Numbered from the stretch's first letter, positions 35,080 to 44,057 are shown. The stretch: DNA of 64,000 nucleotides from Chryseosolibacter sp044507775 (GCA_044507775.1 JBIQIY010000016.1:62001-126000), one strand, 5' to 3'. Notes: generated by a model from the sequence alone, not told the origin. A program made the numbers and translations.

Positions 35080-35478
35080 CTACTTCACCCTTCGCCGCTC
35101 GCTCTCTTCAATCATACCCTCCAGGTCCAGGGCGGGACGGATTTCCCAGCAACCTCGCTCGCGCAGCAATCGCATGGACGGATGGTTTGATAACAAACGG
35201 ATCGCATGATTCAGATCCGTCGCTTCCAGTATCATGATGCCGCCGATTTGTTCTTTTGTCTCCGCGAAAGGACCGTCGGTTACCGAGACTTTGCCATTGC
35301 GCCATCTTAATGTGGTGGCACTCTGAGACCCTTGCAAGCCTTCACCGCCGACAAAGTGACCATCCTTTTTCATTTGGTCGTCATAGGTAAAGCACTCATC
35401 CATCATAGCCTGTTGCTCCTTTTCGGTCGCTGCTTCCCATTCCTTCTCGTTAATGTATCCAAGGCAAACGTATTTCAT
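35080..35478 (-). CDS. YCII-related protein with DGPF motif
   Basis: A 132-residue dimeric alpha-beta protein of the YCII/DGPF family: MKYVCLGYINEKEW, then VTDGPFAETKEQIGGIMILE, with the DGPF signature intact, and AIRLLSNHPSM. DGPF proteins are typical neighbours and targets of ECF42 sigma factors; such a factor lies at the start of this operon. The enzymatic role of the family is not known. The C-terminus is longer and more charged than in the shortest members. Confidence 0.9.
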   Translation of the reverse strand: MKYVCLGYINEKEWEAATEKEQQAMMDECFTYDDQMKKDGHFVGGEGLQGSQSATTLRWRNGKVSVTDGPFAETKEQIGGIMILEATDLNHAIRLLSNHPSMRLLRERGCWEIRPALDLEGMIEESERRRVK

Positions 35479-35530
35479 ATTCGGTATTTTTTGGTTTCCT
35501 AAGTAAATTTTATTCGTTCGCAGGTTTCGT

Positions 35531-35899
35531 TCATTCGAACTTGATCGAAGTATTCAAAGTCATCAAATAGGAGGTAAGGGACCTGATCTTTCCACCGGTC
35601 ATTTCAAAGACATCGCAAAAGACCGCGTCAAGCGCGTTCCCGTTTTTCATCTTGCCCTGAACGCTGCCCTCGGCGATGACAATGTCGTTTTCTTCAATAT
35701 ATCTTTTGATCTGGATGGTGGGACTTCCTACGAAATTGTCATTTTCGATTTCCTTGTCGAATTCCACTTTTCCACGGTGTGTGTATACGCCGGGCATTTT
35801 CCAGACTACGTCGTCCGTAAGGCAATCGAGGATCATTTGATGATCGCTCCTGCGAAATCCTTCCATGTACGTCTCAACAGTTTTCTTGTTTTCTGTCAT
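35531..35899 (-). CDS. SnoaL/NTF2-like family protein
   Basis: A 122-residue cone-shaped alpha+beta protein of the NTF2/SnoaL type: NKKTVETYMEGFRRSDHQMI, DCLTDDVVWKMPGVYTHRGK, IVIAEGSVQGKMKNG, VFCDVFEMTGGKIRSLTSYL. Members are ketosteroid-isomerase-like enzymes or binding proteins; the active-site residues cannot be assigned to a substrate from sequence. It is part of the ECF42 operon, 31 bases after the reductase-like gene. Confidence 0.87.
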   Translation of the reverse strand: MTENKKTVETYMEGFRRSDHQMILDCLTDDVVWKMPGVYTHRGKVEFDKEIENDNFVGSPTIQIKRYIEENDIVIAEGSVQGKMKNGNALDAVFCDVFEMTGGKIRSLTSYLMTLNTSIKFE

Positions 35900-35930
35900 G
35901 CTTGATTGTTGTATGGTTGATCGATATTTA

Positions 35931-36494
35931 TCAGGCTGCTGTCACCAGTTTTAGCACAACGCCACCTGGTGAAAGCTGTTGCGTCGAGACAAGAGTCAAA
36001 TTCCTGGAAGTTAATCCCGGTTTGAAGAGCGGCCGCCCCTTGCCGAGAAGGACGGGAGCTATTCCAATGCGATACTCATCAAACAAGTCGTCGTTGATAA
36101 AGGTCGTAGAAAGATCCGCACTTCCGAACACGTAGAGATCGCCGCTGCCGGCCTCAGCTTTCAGCCGCGATATTTCAGCGGAAGCATTGTCCTTGATCAG
36201 GGTTGTATTATTCCAGTCAACTTCCTTCAGCGTTCTGGAGAAGACAAGTTTCGGAATGCTGTTCATTAACCTGGCAATTTCGTTGTTTTCTCCCTCGGCC
36301 TTTTTCCAGTAAGCGGACATCCCCTCATACGTTACCCGGCCGAAAACGAGATAGTCGGCTGAATGCAGCTGCTCGAGACTAAGCTCCTGGAGGTCGGGCC
36401 CCCAGACTGAATTATGAAAGGATAAGTCCCAGTTCTTTTCGCCCTCAAAATAGCCATCCAGGGTCATGATATTCCACATTTTTAGTTTTCTCAT
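35931..36494 (-). CDS. Dihydrofolate-reductase-family (RibD C-terminal-like) protein
   Basis: A 187-residue NADPH-dependent-reductase-fold protein: MRKLKMWNIMTLDGYFEG, DYLVFGRVTYEGMSAYW, KLVFSRTLKEVDWNNTTLIK, and GDLYVFGSADLSTTFINDDL with RIGIAPVLLGKGRPLF. The last motifs belong to the RibD C-terminal reductase group rather than to true folate reductases. The substrate is unknown; it is the second gene of the ECF42 operon. Confidence 0.9.
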   Translation of the reverse strand: MRKLKMWNIMTLDGYFEGEKNWDLSFHNSVWGPDLQELSLEQLHSADYLVFGRVTYEGMSAYWKKAEGENNEIARLMNSIPKLVFSRTLKEVDWNNTTLIKDNASAEISRLKAEAGSGDLYVFGSADLSTTFINDDLFDEYRIGIAPVLLGKGRPLFKPGLTSRNLTLVSTQQLSPGGVVLKLVTAA

Positions 36495-36603
36495 GTCAAT
36501 TTGTTTTTACTGTTTGAAAATTTTGTTGATTATGTAATCAGGAGGTAGTCGAACGGCGAAAGACAGAATCGACAAACAATCCAAACTTTTTTTGCATGAG
36601 GAA

Positions 36604-37854
36604 TCAGGCTTCCAGTTCACGAAGCCTTCGTTCGATAAATCGCCGTTCCGGGCCTTGTTGTGCCAGTGCGAGGGCTCGTTCCCAGGATGCCCGTGCCTCT
36701 GTTGTCCTGCCGGTTTTGCGGCAGAGTTCAGCCCGCGCGGAGTGGGCAAAGTGATAATCTGTTAGATCCCCGCGACCGAGAATGGCATCGATCTGCCGTA
36801 ACCCGGCCTCAGGACCATCGTACATGGATATGGCAACGGCGCGGTTTAACTCGATAACGGGTGAGGGGATGATGCGCAATAGCAGGGTGTACAGCCGGGC
36901 GATTTGCTCCCAATCAGTGGCTTTGAAAGTTTTCGCTTCAGCATGCAGTGCTGCGATCGCTGCCTGCAGCGTGTAGGGACCCGGTGGTTTGGAAGAAAAT
37001 GCTTCTTCTACCAGCGCCAATCCATCTTCAATCGTATTGCCGTCCCATTGCGAACGGTCTTGATCTTCCAGGAGGATAAGATCTCCCGCCTGCGTAGTGC
37101 GCGCGGAACGACGTGATTCGTGTAGCAGCATGAGACCCAGCAATCCTGCAACTTCGGGATCCGGCAGTACGCCGTGCAGCAGGCGCCCGAGTCGGATCGC
37201 TTCGTCAGAAAGATCAACGCGAGTTACCCGTGTGCCGGACGACGCATAATATCCCTCGTTAAATACAAGATAAATCACCTGAAGTACGTCCCCGAGCCGG
37301 TCTGGCAGTTCATGGTGCTGCGGAACTTCAAAGGGTATTTTCGTCTCGCGGATCTTGGCCTTGCCACGCACAATCCGCTGCGCAATCGTGGAAGGTGAGG
37401 CAAGGAATGCGCGGGCAATCTCTTCGGTCGTCAGACTGCAGACCTCGCGCAACGTCAGGGCCGTGCGCGTCTCGAGTGCCAGCGCTGGATGACAGCAGGT
37501 GAAGATCAGGCGAAGCACGTCATCTTCAATCTCTTTATCGACCACCCTCGAAGGATCAACCGTGTCGGCTTCCATGCGCCGGACCTGCTCTACCTGCAGC
37601 GGGTCGAATTTTGACTGGCGCCGGATACGGTCGATTGCCTTAAATCTGCCTGTCGAAACAAGCCACGCCTTTGGGTTAGCGGGAATGGTATTTTCGGTCC
37701 ATTTTTCGAGGGCTGCTTTGAAGGCATCCTGCAATGCATCTTCCGCGAGGTCGAAGTCCCCAAGCAGGCGGACAAGCGTGGCAAAGACCAGGCGCGATTC
37801 TTTGCGATAGATCTCGTTCAGGAGCTGGGGAATATGTTCTGTGGTATTTTGCAT
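36604..37854 (-). CDS. ECF42-type RNA polymerase sigma factor
   Basis: A 416-residue sigma factor, twice the length of ordinary ECF factors. Region 2 is seen in LVRLLGDFDLAEDALQDAFK with KWTENTIPANPKAWLVSTGR; region 4 in LTLREVCSLTTEEIARAFLA and SPSTIAQRIVRGKAKIRE. About 210 residues follow, with TPR-like helices (YTLLLRIIPSPVIELNRAVA, HSARAELCRKTGRTTEARAS), the feature of the ECF42 group. ECF42 factors work without a classic anti-sigma factor and are linked to DGPF/YCII genes, as here. The order sigma, reductase-like, SnoaL-like, YCII makes a coherent unit. Confidence 0.92.
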   Translation of the reverse strand: MQNTTEHIPQLLNEIYRKESRLVFATLVRLLGDFDLAEDALQDAFKAALEKWTENTIPANPKAWLVSTGRFKAIDRIRRQSKFDPLQVEQVRRMEADTVDPSRVVDKEIEDDVLRLIFTCCHPALALETRTALTLREVCSLTTEEIARAFLASPSTIAQRIVRGKAKIRETKIPFEVPQHHELPDRLGDVLQVIYLVFNEGYYASSGTRVTRVDLSDEAIRLGRLLHGVLPDPEVAGLLGLMLLHESRRSARTTQAGDLILLEDQDRSQWDGNTIEDGLALVEEAFSSKPPGPYTLQAAIAALHAEAKTFKATDWEQIARLYTLLLRIIPSPVIELNRAVAISMYDGPEAGLRQIDAILGRGDLTDYHFAHSARAELCRKTGRTTEARASWERALALAQQGPERRFIERRLRELEA

Positions 37855-38028
37855 TGTTTAACAGGGAATCGCCATCCGGCTTTATAATAATGAGTCTTCC
37901 ATGTTGTCGTTGCTCGAAGTCATACCGCCGTCTCCCTATTTACGAAAAATGTATAAATTAAGCGATACGCCAATCTTCGAGACCGGAGACGTGGACCGTG
38001 AGCAAATTAGGCAAACGCAATTTAGACC

Positions 38029-40458
38029 GTGAAAAAAATTTTATTGACCGCCATGATCGGTCTCGCCGTTGTTGCTGTGGCAGGCGCACAGACTGCCGTT
38101 CTCACGGGAACTGTCAGGGACAGGTCCACTCAGGAACTGTTGCCAGGCGTGAACATTGTCCTGGAGAACACGACTCCTCCGATCGGCGCTTCTACTGACG
38201 ACGATGGTGTCTTCAGACTGAACGCATCGCCCGGTAGCTACAACGTTACGGCGACGTATGTTGGCTACAAGGGCCAAACAAAATTCAATGTGCTTCTTAC
38301 GACGGGGAACGTCAATACCATCAATTTTGAGTTGGAGGAAGAGCAAACAACGCTGAGTGAAATTGTGGTGGAGGGAAGAGTGACTGCCGAGGCCGCAACC
38401 ATTGAAACACCACTATCAATCCAGCGGCTGACTACAGAAGAAATCAAAAGTAATCCCGGGGGTAACTTCGACATCTCCCGGGTTATCCAGGCATTGCCGG
38501 GCGTTGGCGGCGCGACCGCAACAGCAAGTTTCAGGAATGATATTGTCATCCGGGGCGGCGCTCCAAATGAAAATGTCTACTACCTCGACGGCATCGAGAT
38601 ACCGGTGATCAACCATTTCTCTACGCAGGGCAGCTCGGGCGGGCCGCAGGGAATATTGAACGTCTCGTTTATTGAAGATGTAACGCTCAGCACCAGCGCA
38701 TTTGACGCGCGGTACGATAACGTCCTTTCCTCTGTGTTTCAATTCAAGCAAAAGGAGGGCAACCCCGAGCGGCTGCAGGGTAATATAAGATTAAGTGCAA
38801 CAGAACTTGCAACAACGTTCGATGGACCCCTCGCGAAGAACACGACGTTCCTGGCTTCGGCCAGAAGGTCTTATCTCGAATTACTCTTTGAACTCATCGA
38901 TCTGCCAATCCGCCCCAACTATTGGGATTTTCAGTACAAGATCACGCACAAGCTGAATTCGCGGACGACGCTCTCAACCCTCGGCGTTGGTGCCATTGAC
39001 CGCTTTTCATTTGCCATACCGGATAAGGCTACCGCCGAGAGCATTTACGTGATTCGATCCAATCCACTTATTAATCAGGATAGCTATACCGTGGGAGCCT
39101 CGCTGAAACACCTCATCGATCGCGGTTTCATTAACGTGTCGGTCAGCAGGAATGTCCTGGACAATCGCCTTGACAAGTTCGAAGACGGCACGAAGCCCGA
39201 TGAGTCGCAGCGAACCCTGAAGGTCAGATCGGTTGAAGCTGAGAACAAGCTGCGCCTGGATATCACCCGGACGATGAAAAGTCTCAAGTACAGTGTTGGC
39301 GTTGTCGGCCAATACGTGCAGTTCCGGAATGATGTGTATAATGTCGTCCGCAAGGAACTCACAGGCGATGACGGAGCAGTGATTCAGCCGGCGCTGATAT
39401 ACGAGTACAATTCAGATCTCAACTTCTTCAAAGCCGGATTCTTCGCTCAGCTTTCGAAGACATTTGAATCCTTTCAGATCAGCGGAGGCATTCGCTCGGA
39501 CGTAAATTCTTTCACGGCGGAAGGGTCGAACCCGCTTGAGACCTTGTCTCCGCGCGTGGCGCTGTCTTATTCCCTCGCAGACCGGTGGAGGGTAAATGCT
39601 TCCGTCGGACGATACTATAAGCTTCCCGTATATTCGACATTGGGCTATCGCGAGGACGGAAGTTTTACGAACAAGGATGCGACCTACATCGGATCCACTC
39701 ATTTTGTCGCCGGGGTTGAGTTTCTCCCTTCCACATCGCTGCGATTTACCGTCGAGGGATTTCTGAAACAGTACGATCACTACCCGCTCTCTTTACGCAA
39801 CGGGATCTCCATCGCGAACGCTGGCGTTGAGTTTGGACAGATCGGTGCGGAGTCCGTAAAAAGTGGCGGCAAGGGGAAGGCCTATGGTATTGAACTGTTC
39901 GCCCAACAGAAACTGACGCGCAACTCGTTTTTTACAATCTCTTATACTTTGTTCGAGAGTAAGTTCACAGGTGTCGATGGAGTGTATCGTCCGGCTGCCT
40001 GGGACAATCGAAATCTTTTTTCCGCGATATACGGTCGCAAATTGAAGAATGACTGGGAAATAGGACTTAAGTTCCGATATGCTGGAGCTTCTCCCTATAC
40101 GCCGTTCGACCTGGAGGCCTCGCGACTGAACTACCTGAGTGTCGGAGAAGGGATTCCCGATTACAGCCTCGTAAACTCCCAACGCCTCCGGTCGTTCAAA
40201 CAGTTTGATCTCCGGATTGACAAGAAGTGGAACTTCCGGAAGCTGACGGTTGATGTCTTCCTGGACATTCAGAATATCACAAATTTTAAGTCCACCGGGT
40301 CGCTGAGTTATACTTTTGCGCGCAATGCGGAGAATACGGATTTCGCCACTACCGACGGAGCGCCGGTAAGCCCGGACGGATCAAACGCAATTCCGAAAAT
40401 CCTAAAAGACGACGATGGGACAATCCTCCCCTCCGTTGGCTTCATCCTAGAATTTTAG
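38029..40458 (+). CDS. TonB-dependent outer-membrane receptor
   Basis: An 809-residue receptor without a SusD partner. Signal peptide MKKILLTAMIGLAVVAVAG, then a carboxypeptidase-regulatory-like domain (AVLTGTVRDRSTQELLPGVN), the TonB-plug (PGGNFDISRVIQALPGVGGA, NVYYLDGIEIPVINHFSTQG) and a barrel ending VGFILEF. The start is GTG, directly before the signal peptide. The absence of an STN domain shows it does not signal to an anti-sigma factor. The substrate may be a metal chelate, peptide or other small ligand. An ATTCGTG repeat array begins about 35 bases after the stop. Confidence 0.92.
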   Translation: MKKILLTAMIGLAVVAVAGAQTAVLTGTVRDRSTQELLPGVNIVLENTTPPIGASTDDDGVFRLNASPGSYNVTATYVGYKGQTKFNVLLTTGNVNTINFELEEEQTTLSEIVVEGRVTAEAATIETPLSIQRLTTEEIKSNPGGNFDISRVIQALPGVGGATATASFRNDIVIRGGAPNENVYYLDGIEIPVINHFSTQGSSGGPQGILNVSFIEDVTLSTSAFDARYDNVLSSVFQFKQKEGNPERLQGNIRLSATELATTFDGPLAKNTTFLASARRSYLELLFELIDLPIRPNYWDFQYKITHKLNSRTTLSTLGVGAIDRFSFAIPDKATAESIYVIRSNPLINQDSYTVGASLKHLIDRGFINVSVSRNVLDNRLDKFEDGTKPDESQRTLKVRSVEAENKLRLDITRTMKSLKYSVGVVGQYVQFRNDVYNVVRKELTGDDGAVIQPALIYEYNSDLNFFKAGFFAQLSKTFESFQISGGIRSDVNSFTAEGSNPLETLSPRVALSYSLADRWRVNASVGRYYKLPVYSTLGYREDGSFTNKDATYIGSTHFVAGVEFLPSTSLRFTVEGFLKQYDHYPLSLRNGISIANAGVEFGQIGAESVKSGGKGKAYGIELFAQQKLTRNSFFTISYTLFESKFTGVDGVYRPAAWDNRNLFSAIYGRKLKNDWEIGLKFRYAGASPYTPFDLEASRLNYLSVGEGIPDYSLVNSQRLRSFKQFDLRIDKKWNFRKLTVDVFLDIQNITNFKSTGSLSYTFARNAENTDFATTDGAPVSPDGSNAIPKILKDDDGTILPSVGFILEF

Positions 40459-40494
40459 GCGGAAACGCCATCCAGCGACTCGTAGCCAGCCCGC

Positions 40495-40740
40495 ATTCGT
40501 GACAATTCGTGCATTCGTGGCAAGCCGCTCCATTCGCGGTAATTCGTGCATTCGTGACAATTCGTGTATTCGTGGCAAGCCCTCCATTCGCGGTAATTCG
40601 TGCATTCGTGGCAAGCCCTGTATTCGTGGTAATTCGCGTATTCGTGGCAAGCCCTCCATTCGTGGTAATTCGCGTATTCGTGGCAAGCCCTCCATTCGTG
40701 GCAATTCGTGCATTCGTGGCAAGCCCTTCATTCGTGGCAG
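40495..40740 (+). repeat. CACGAAT/ATTCGTG repeat array 3 with a 36-bp period
   Basis: ATTCGTG reads on the plus strand. After an irregular start, units of exactly 36 bp begin at 40580, 40616, 40652 and 40688, with a partial fifth at 40724; each has the pattern CCCTCCATTCG..GGTAATTCG..ATTCGTGGCAAG. It begins just after the TonB receptor stop. All units share the same bases with few changes and there are no spacers. Confidence 0.92.
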
Positions 40741-40796
40741 CTTTTAAAATGAAAATTTTTGCGAAGAAAGTTATCAGAAAGTGAATAATTTAGCAG

Positions 40797-41633
40797 ATGG
40801 TTTATGAAGGAAGAGCGAACGAATATTTTCAGATCGAGGCGCTGGATGAACGCAGCAGTCACTCGCTGAACGCGCCGATTGGTGGCCGTCGGGACGATGC
40901 CTGCAAGTTGATCATTTGGTTTCTTGAACCGGGCTGCGAGCTTCTCATTGATACAGTACCCTATATGTTCCAAAAGGACGATGTGATCTTCCTGACGCAG
41001 TTCCACATGGTTGAAGTCAAGCAGAGGTGCAGTGTGAAGCTCCTGCGGTTCAACCGTCCTTTTTTCTGCATCAGTGATCATGACAGCGAGGCGGGGTGTC
41101 GCGGTGTTTTGTTCTTTGGCTCAGACGGCGTCCCCACCATTCACCTGCAGCATGAAGACACCGGGCGATTCGCGGACATCTGGAAATCTTTTGAAGATGA
41201 GCTTCATGCGCGAGACAGTTTGCAGCTTGACATGTTGCAGGCGCTCTTGAAGAACATGCTCATTGTGGCAACGCGTATCTTTAAGAGTCAGACAAATTAC
41301 AAAGCAATCGATCAAGCCTCCATGGACGTCGTGCGTTCGTTTAATTTCCTGGTCGAGAAGCATTTCCGGGAAAAGCACACGGTGGCCGAGTACGCGGCTC
41401 TGTTATTTAAATCGCCTAAAACCCTGTCGAATATCTTTAGCACCCTGGGAGAGAAGACCCCGTCGCAATTCATATATGACCGCATCATGACTGAGGCGCG
41501 GCGGAAGCTTCGTTACACTGACAATCCTATCGGCGATATCGGCTACCATTTAGGATTTGCGGACGTCCAGGCCTTCAGCCGCTTTTTCACCAATAACGAG
41601 GGTATCTCGCCAAGCCAGTTCAGGGAAAAGTAG
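40797..41633 (+). CDS. AraC-family regulator
   Basis: A 278-residue regulator. The N-terminus is a cupin-like sensing domain with a double-psi-type strand run (NAPIGGRRDDACKLIIWFLE, PYMFQKDDVIFLTQFHMVEV). The C-terminal AraC domain reads HTVAEYAALLFKSPKTLSNI, FSTLGEKTPSQFIYDRIMTE, GDIGYHLGFADVQAFSRFFT and EGISPSQFREK. It is the first of two AraC genes in tandem on the plus strand; a short hairpin lies between them. Targets are unknown. Confidence 0.9.
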   Translation: MVYEGRANEYFQIEALDERSSHSLNAPIGGRRDDACKLIIWFLEPGCELLIDTVPYMFQKDDVIFLTQFHMVEVKQRCSVKLLRFNRPFFCISDHDSEAGCRGVLFFGSDGVPTIHLQHEDTGRFADIWKSFEDELHARDSLQLDMLQALLKNMLIVATRIFKSQTNYKAIDQASMDVVRSFNFLVEKHFREKHTVAEYAALLFKSPKTLSNIFSTLGEKTPSQFIYDRIMTEARRKLRYTDNPIGDIGYHLGFADVQAFSRFFTNNEGISPSQFREK

Positions 41634-41636
41634 AAG

Positions 41637-41663
41637 CCCGGGAAATATTGCCAATAACCCGGG
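41637..41663. promoter_or_regulatory. Inverted repeat between two AraC genes
   Basis: CCCGGG, then TATTG/CAATA as inner arms, then CCCGGG, right after the first AraC stop and about 65 bases before the second start. It could be a weak terminator or an operator. Confidence 0.35.
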
Positions 41664-41728
41664 TAAAATCGCCTAGCAATTATTTTCTTCCCATGCGCTC
41701 CTTTGTAGTGAACTATCGGAGGATATGA

Positions 41729-42730
41729 ATGTCACAGCCACGAAAATTACATGAGGGTTGTCGCCCGGCCGCAGATTTTCGAATGAATACCCAGCGCGCG
41801 GTGCGAACAGTAACACACGCGGCAGAAGAACTAAAGCCGCTATCGCGTACACTAATGGATGCCCGCGATTTTCCCGGGAGCGAAGAGCTCATCATCAGGC
41901 ATCCTCATACGGGCGCGCTCGCGTTCAAAATCTACTCGATTTCCGACGGCGCCTTCTTTTCACAGACATTGAACTTTGATTTTTATTCCGTGCTGTTGGT
42001 CGTGCGGGGCAAGGGTAATTTGTACTGTGATCTGGAAACCCAGCCTTTCTTTGACAATACGTTGATGCGATTTCCCATTTACCAGCCCTTTCACCTGCAG
42101 ATAGAAGGAGATTTTAGAGGATACCTTTTACAACTTGATACGGACTTCTTCTGGAACCACAGGCGCCGGGCTGAGGTACCTTGCAAAAATGCTTTGTTTG
42201 GTCAGTCCGGCGACCACTCAGTCGCGATCAGCGATGAAGAATTGAAAAGATTGCTGACTCCGCTGGAATTGATGGAAAAGGAATTTGTCAACGAAGCCCT
42301 TTGCCAATATGAGCTTATGATTTCCTACGCTGAAATATTCCTGATCCGCGCCTCGAGAATGGTATCCGGAAACAAGTTGTGTGAACAACTTCGGGTTAAG
42401 CACGAACCCCACTTGCTGCGAAGGTTGATTGCTGCGATAGAGAAGCATTATCGCACGCGGCACAGCCCCTCCGAGTATGCGGGGTTGCTAAACGTTTCGG
42501 CAAAAACGCTCAATCGCCTCACGAAATCACAACTCAACAAGACCGTCACAAATTTGATCACAGGCAGAATTGTGACCGAGGCTAAGCGGGAGTTATATCC
42601 TGGCACCCGGCAGGTGAAGGAGATTGCGGCCCGGTTGGGCTTTGATGACGAGGCATACTTCAGCCGGTTTTTCAAGAGACACATGGGGATGTCGCCGGCG
42701 AGATATCGCAAGACTTTTATTCGTGAATAG
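41729..42730 (+). CDS. AraC-family regulator
   Basis: A 333-residue regulator with a cupin-type N-terminal domain (LVVRGKGNLYCDLETQPFFD, FPIYQPFHLQIEGDFRGYLL) and a C-terminal AraC domain: SPSEYAGLLNVSAKTLNRLT, KSQLNKTVTNLITGRIVTEA, VKEIAARLGFDDEAYFSRFF and MGMSPARYRKTF. The N-terminal sequence to about residue 48 is less conserved-looking, so a later start is possible. It follows the previous AraC gene by 95 bases and may have arisen by duplication, though the two are clearly diverged. Confidence 0.88.
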   Translation: MSQPRKLHEGCRPAADFRMNTQRAVRTVTHAAEELKPLSRTLMDARDFPGSEELIIRHPHTGALAFKIYSISDGAFFSQTLNFDFYSVLLVVRGKGNLYCDLETQPFFDNTLMRFPIYQPFHLQIEGDFRGYLLQLDTDFFWNHRRRAEVPCKNALFGQSGDHSVAISDEELKRLLTPLELMEKEFVNEALCQYELMISYAEIFLIRASRMVSGNKLCEQLRVKHEPHLLRRLIAAIEKHYRTRHSPSEYAGLLNVSAKTLNRLTKSQLNKTVTNLITGRIVTEAKRELYPGTRQVKEIAARLGFDDEAYFSRFFKRHMGMSPARYRKTFIRE

Positions 42731-42745
42731 AGTTTGGATCTAACG

Positions 42746-43018
42746 TCAGAACTGGTCGATGTAATTAGTTAAACCCACCGCCAGCTTCTCGAACACTTCG
42801 TCTTCGATTTGACCGTCGAGTTGCTCCCAGGCGTCTGCCTGTCCGCTGATTCGTCTCATCGTGGTGAAGTGTTCATTGTTCGATACTACGATAAAGACGT
42901 CGTTACAGGGTATGAATAGCACATTGTGATAGTCGCCGGTATCGTAGAGATCCAGTTCAAGGTGAAATGCCTCCTCGGGCATTTGCGGCTCCTCAATATC
43001 AAAATCGTCGTCTGTCAT
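42746..43018 (-). CDS. Small acidic protein, unknown
   Basis: A 90-residue, strongly acidic cytosolic protein (MTDDDFDIEEPQMPEEAFHL; AWEQLDGQIEDEVFEKLAVG). It has no signal, membrane helix or recognised motif. A beta-rich core (YHNVLFIPCNDVFIVVSNNE) with one cysteine can be seen. It converges with the AraC gene, and the reductase gene lies 58 bases upstream of it on the same strand. The length and composition are protein-like, but its function cannot be guessed. Confidence 0.6.
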   Translation of the reverse strand: MTDDDFDIEEPQMPEEAFHLELDLYDTGDYHNVLFIPCNDVFIVVSNNEHFTTMRRISGQADAWEQLDGQIEDEVFEKLAVGLTNYIDQF

Positions 43019-43076
43019 TTTAGTAAAGGAATTCCGTTAGGGAAATGATTAGAGTCGTTTGTCGTTACCGGACTTT

Positions 43077-43994
43077 TCAGGGACGAACATTGATTATCGT
43101 CTTTCCCCTGGTTCGTCCGGTGGGATTAAGCGCGGCCAACGCGTCGTCGAGACTTGAAACAGTGCCGATGTTCGTTCGCAACCGTTTATTCCGCACGCGC
43201 TGGACAATTTCATTTAGTTGGGTGCGGTTCGACTCGACAACGAAGTCGACCGCGAGGCCGTCGGCAGGTCGCACGTCTACGGGTCCGACGACGGACACAA
43301 GTGTTCCCCCGGATCGGACCAGACGTGCTGAACTTTTGGCGATTTCTCCCCCGATGAGATCGAACACGAGATCAACTTGTCCGGCATCTTCGAGTGCATC
43401 GGTTTCAAGGTCAATAAACTCGTTTACGCCGAAATCCAACGCGGCCTCGCGGTGTGTTGTTCGTCCGGTACCGACGACGTATGCTCCCGCCTCGCGCGCA
43501 AGTTGCGCCACTATCGATCCCACTGCGCCAGCTGCGCCATGCACCAGGACACTCTGCCCGGCCTGAAGGCGGCCATGATCAAATAGTCCCTGCCAGGCGG
43601 TCAAACCCGAGATCGGCAGGCTTGCGCCAACCGTAAAGTCGACGTCACCCGGCAATGGCGCAAGGTTGCGCGCTTCAACTGCTACATACTCGGCTAGCGT
43701 GCCGTCGCGATGCCAGTCTGTAAGGCCGAACACCCGCTGCCCGATTGAAAGTCCCGTCGTACCATAACCGAGGGCGACAACTACTCCGGCCAACTCGTGC
43801 CCCGGGATAGTTGGTGTTCGGTCGCGATTGAGACGATCGGCCCACGTCGAGGGCCACTCCAACTCGGTACCGACGAATCCCGATGCATGAACCTGAACGA
43901 CGACGTCGTTTATCGCCGCCCGTGGGTGAGGTCGCTGAACCAGTTTCATGCCCGACGCGCCCGCGCGCTGGTCTGTAACTACTACAGCCTTCAT
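43077..43994 (-). CDS. Zinc-independent MDR NADP-dependent oxidoreductase (quinone-reductase-like)
   Basis: A 305-residue medium-chain reductase. Landmarks are the start VVQVHASGFVGTELEWP, TPTIPGHELAGVVVALGYGT, and the NADPH-binding loop SVLVHGAAGAVGSIVAQLAR with VVGTGRTTHREAA. The zinc-ligand cysteines are absent, as in quinone or enoyl-reductase MDRs. I chose the ATG at 43994 (MKAVVVTDQ), where homologues begin, over one 36 bases upstream. Its DNA is visibly richer in GC than most of the window, with runs of GC-ending codons, and a recent transfer from a high-GC bacterium is possible. Confidence 0.88.
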   Translation of the reverse strand: MKAVVVTDQRAGASGMKLVQRPHPRAAINDVVVQVHASGFVGTELEWPSTWADRLNRDRTPTIPGHELAGVVVALGYGTTGLSIGQRVFGLTDWHRDGTLAEYVAVEARNLAPLPGDVDFTVGASLPISGLTAWQGLFDHGRLQAGQSVLVHGAAGAVGSIVAQLAREAGAYVVGTGRTTHREAALDFGVNEFIDLETDALEDAGQVDLVFDLIGGEIAKSSARLVRSGGTLVSVVGPVDVRPADGLAVDFVVESNRTQLNEIVQRVRNKRLRTNIGTVSSLDDALAALNPTGRTRGKTIINVRP

Positions 43995-44057
43995 CGTCCG
44001 CTTTCCTGTTTTGTCATATTCTGTTGTCATAGAGCTTTGTTTCCGCTGTGTTGTTGC

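Noticed and set aside
40580..40739. CRISPR-like array (36-bp units)
   Set aside because: The units are contiguous with no unique spacers, and no cas genes occur in the window.
40499..40784. Open frames in both directions over array 3
   Set aside because: They arise from the 36-bp period, which is a multiple of three. The peptides are low-complexity repeats with no independent support.
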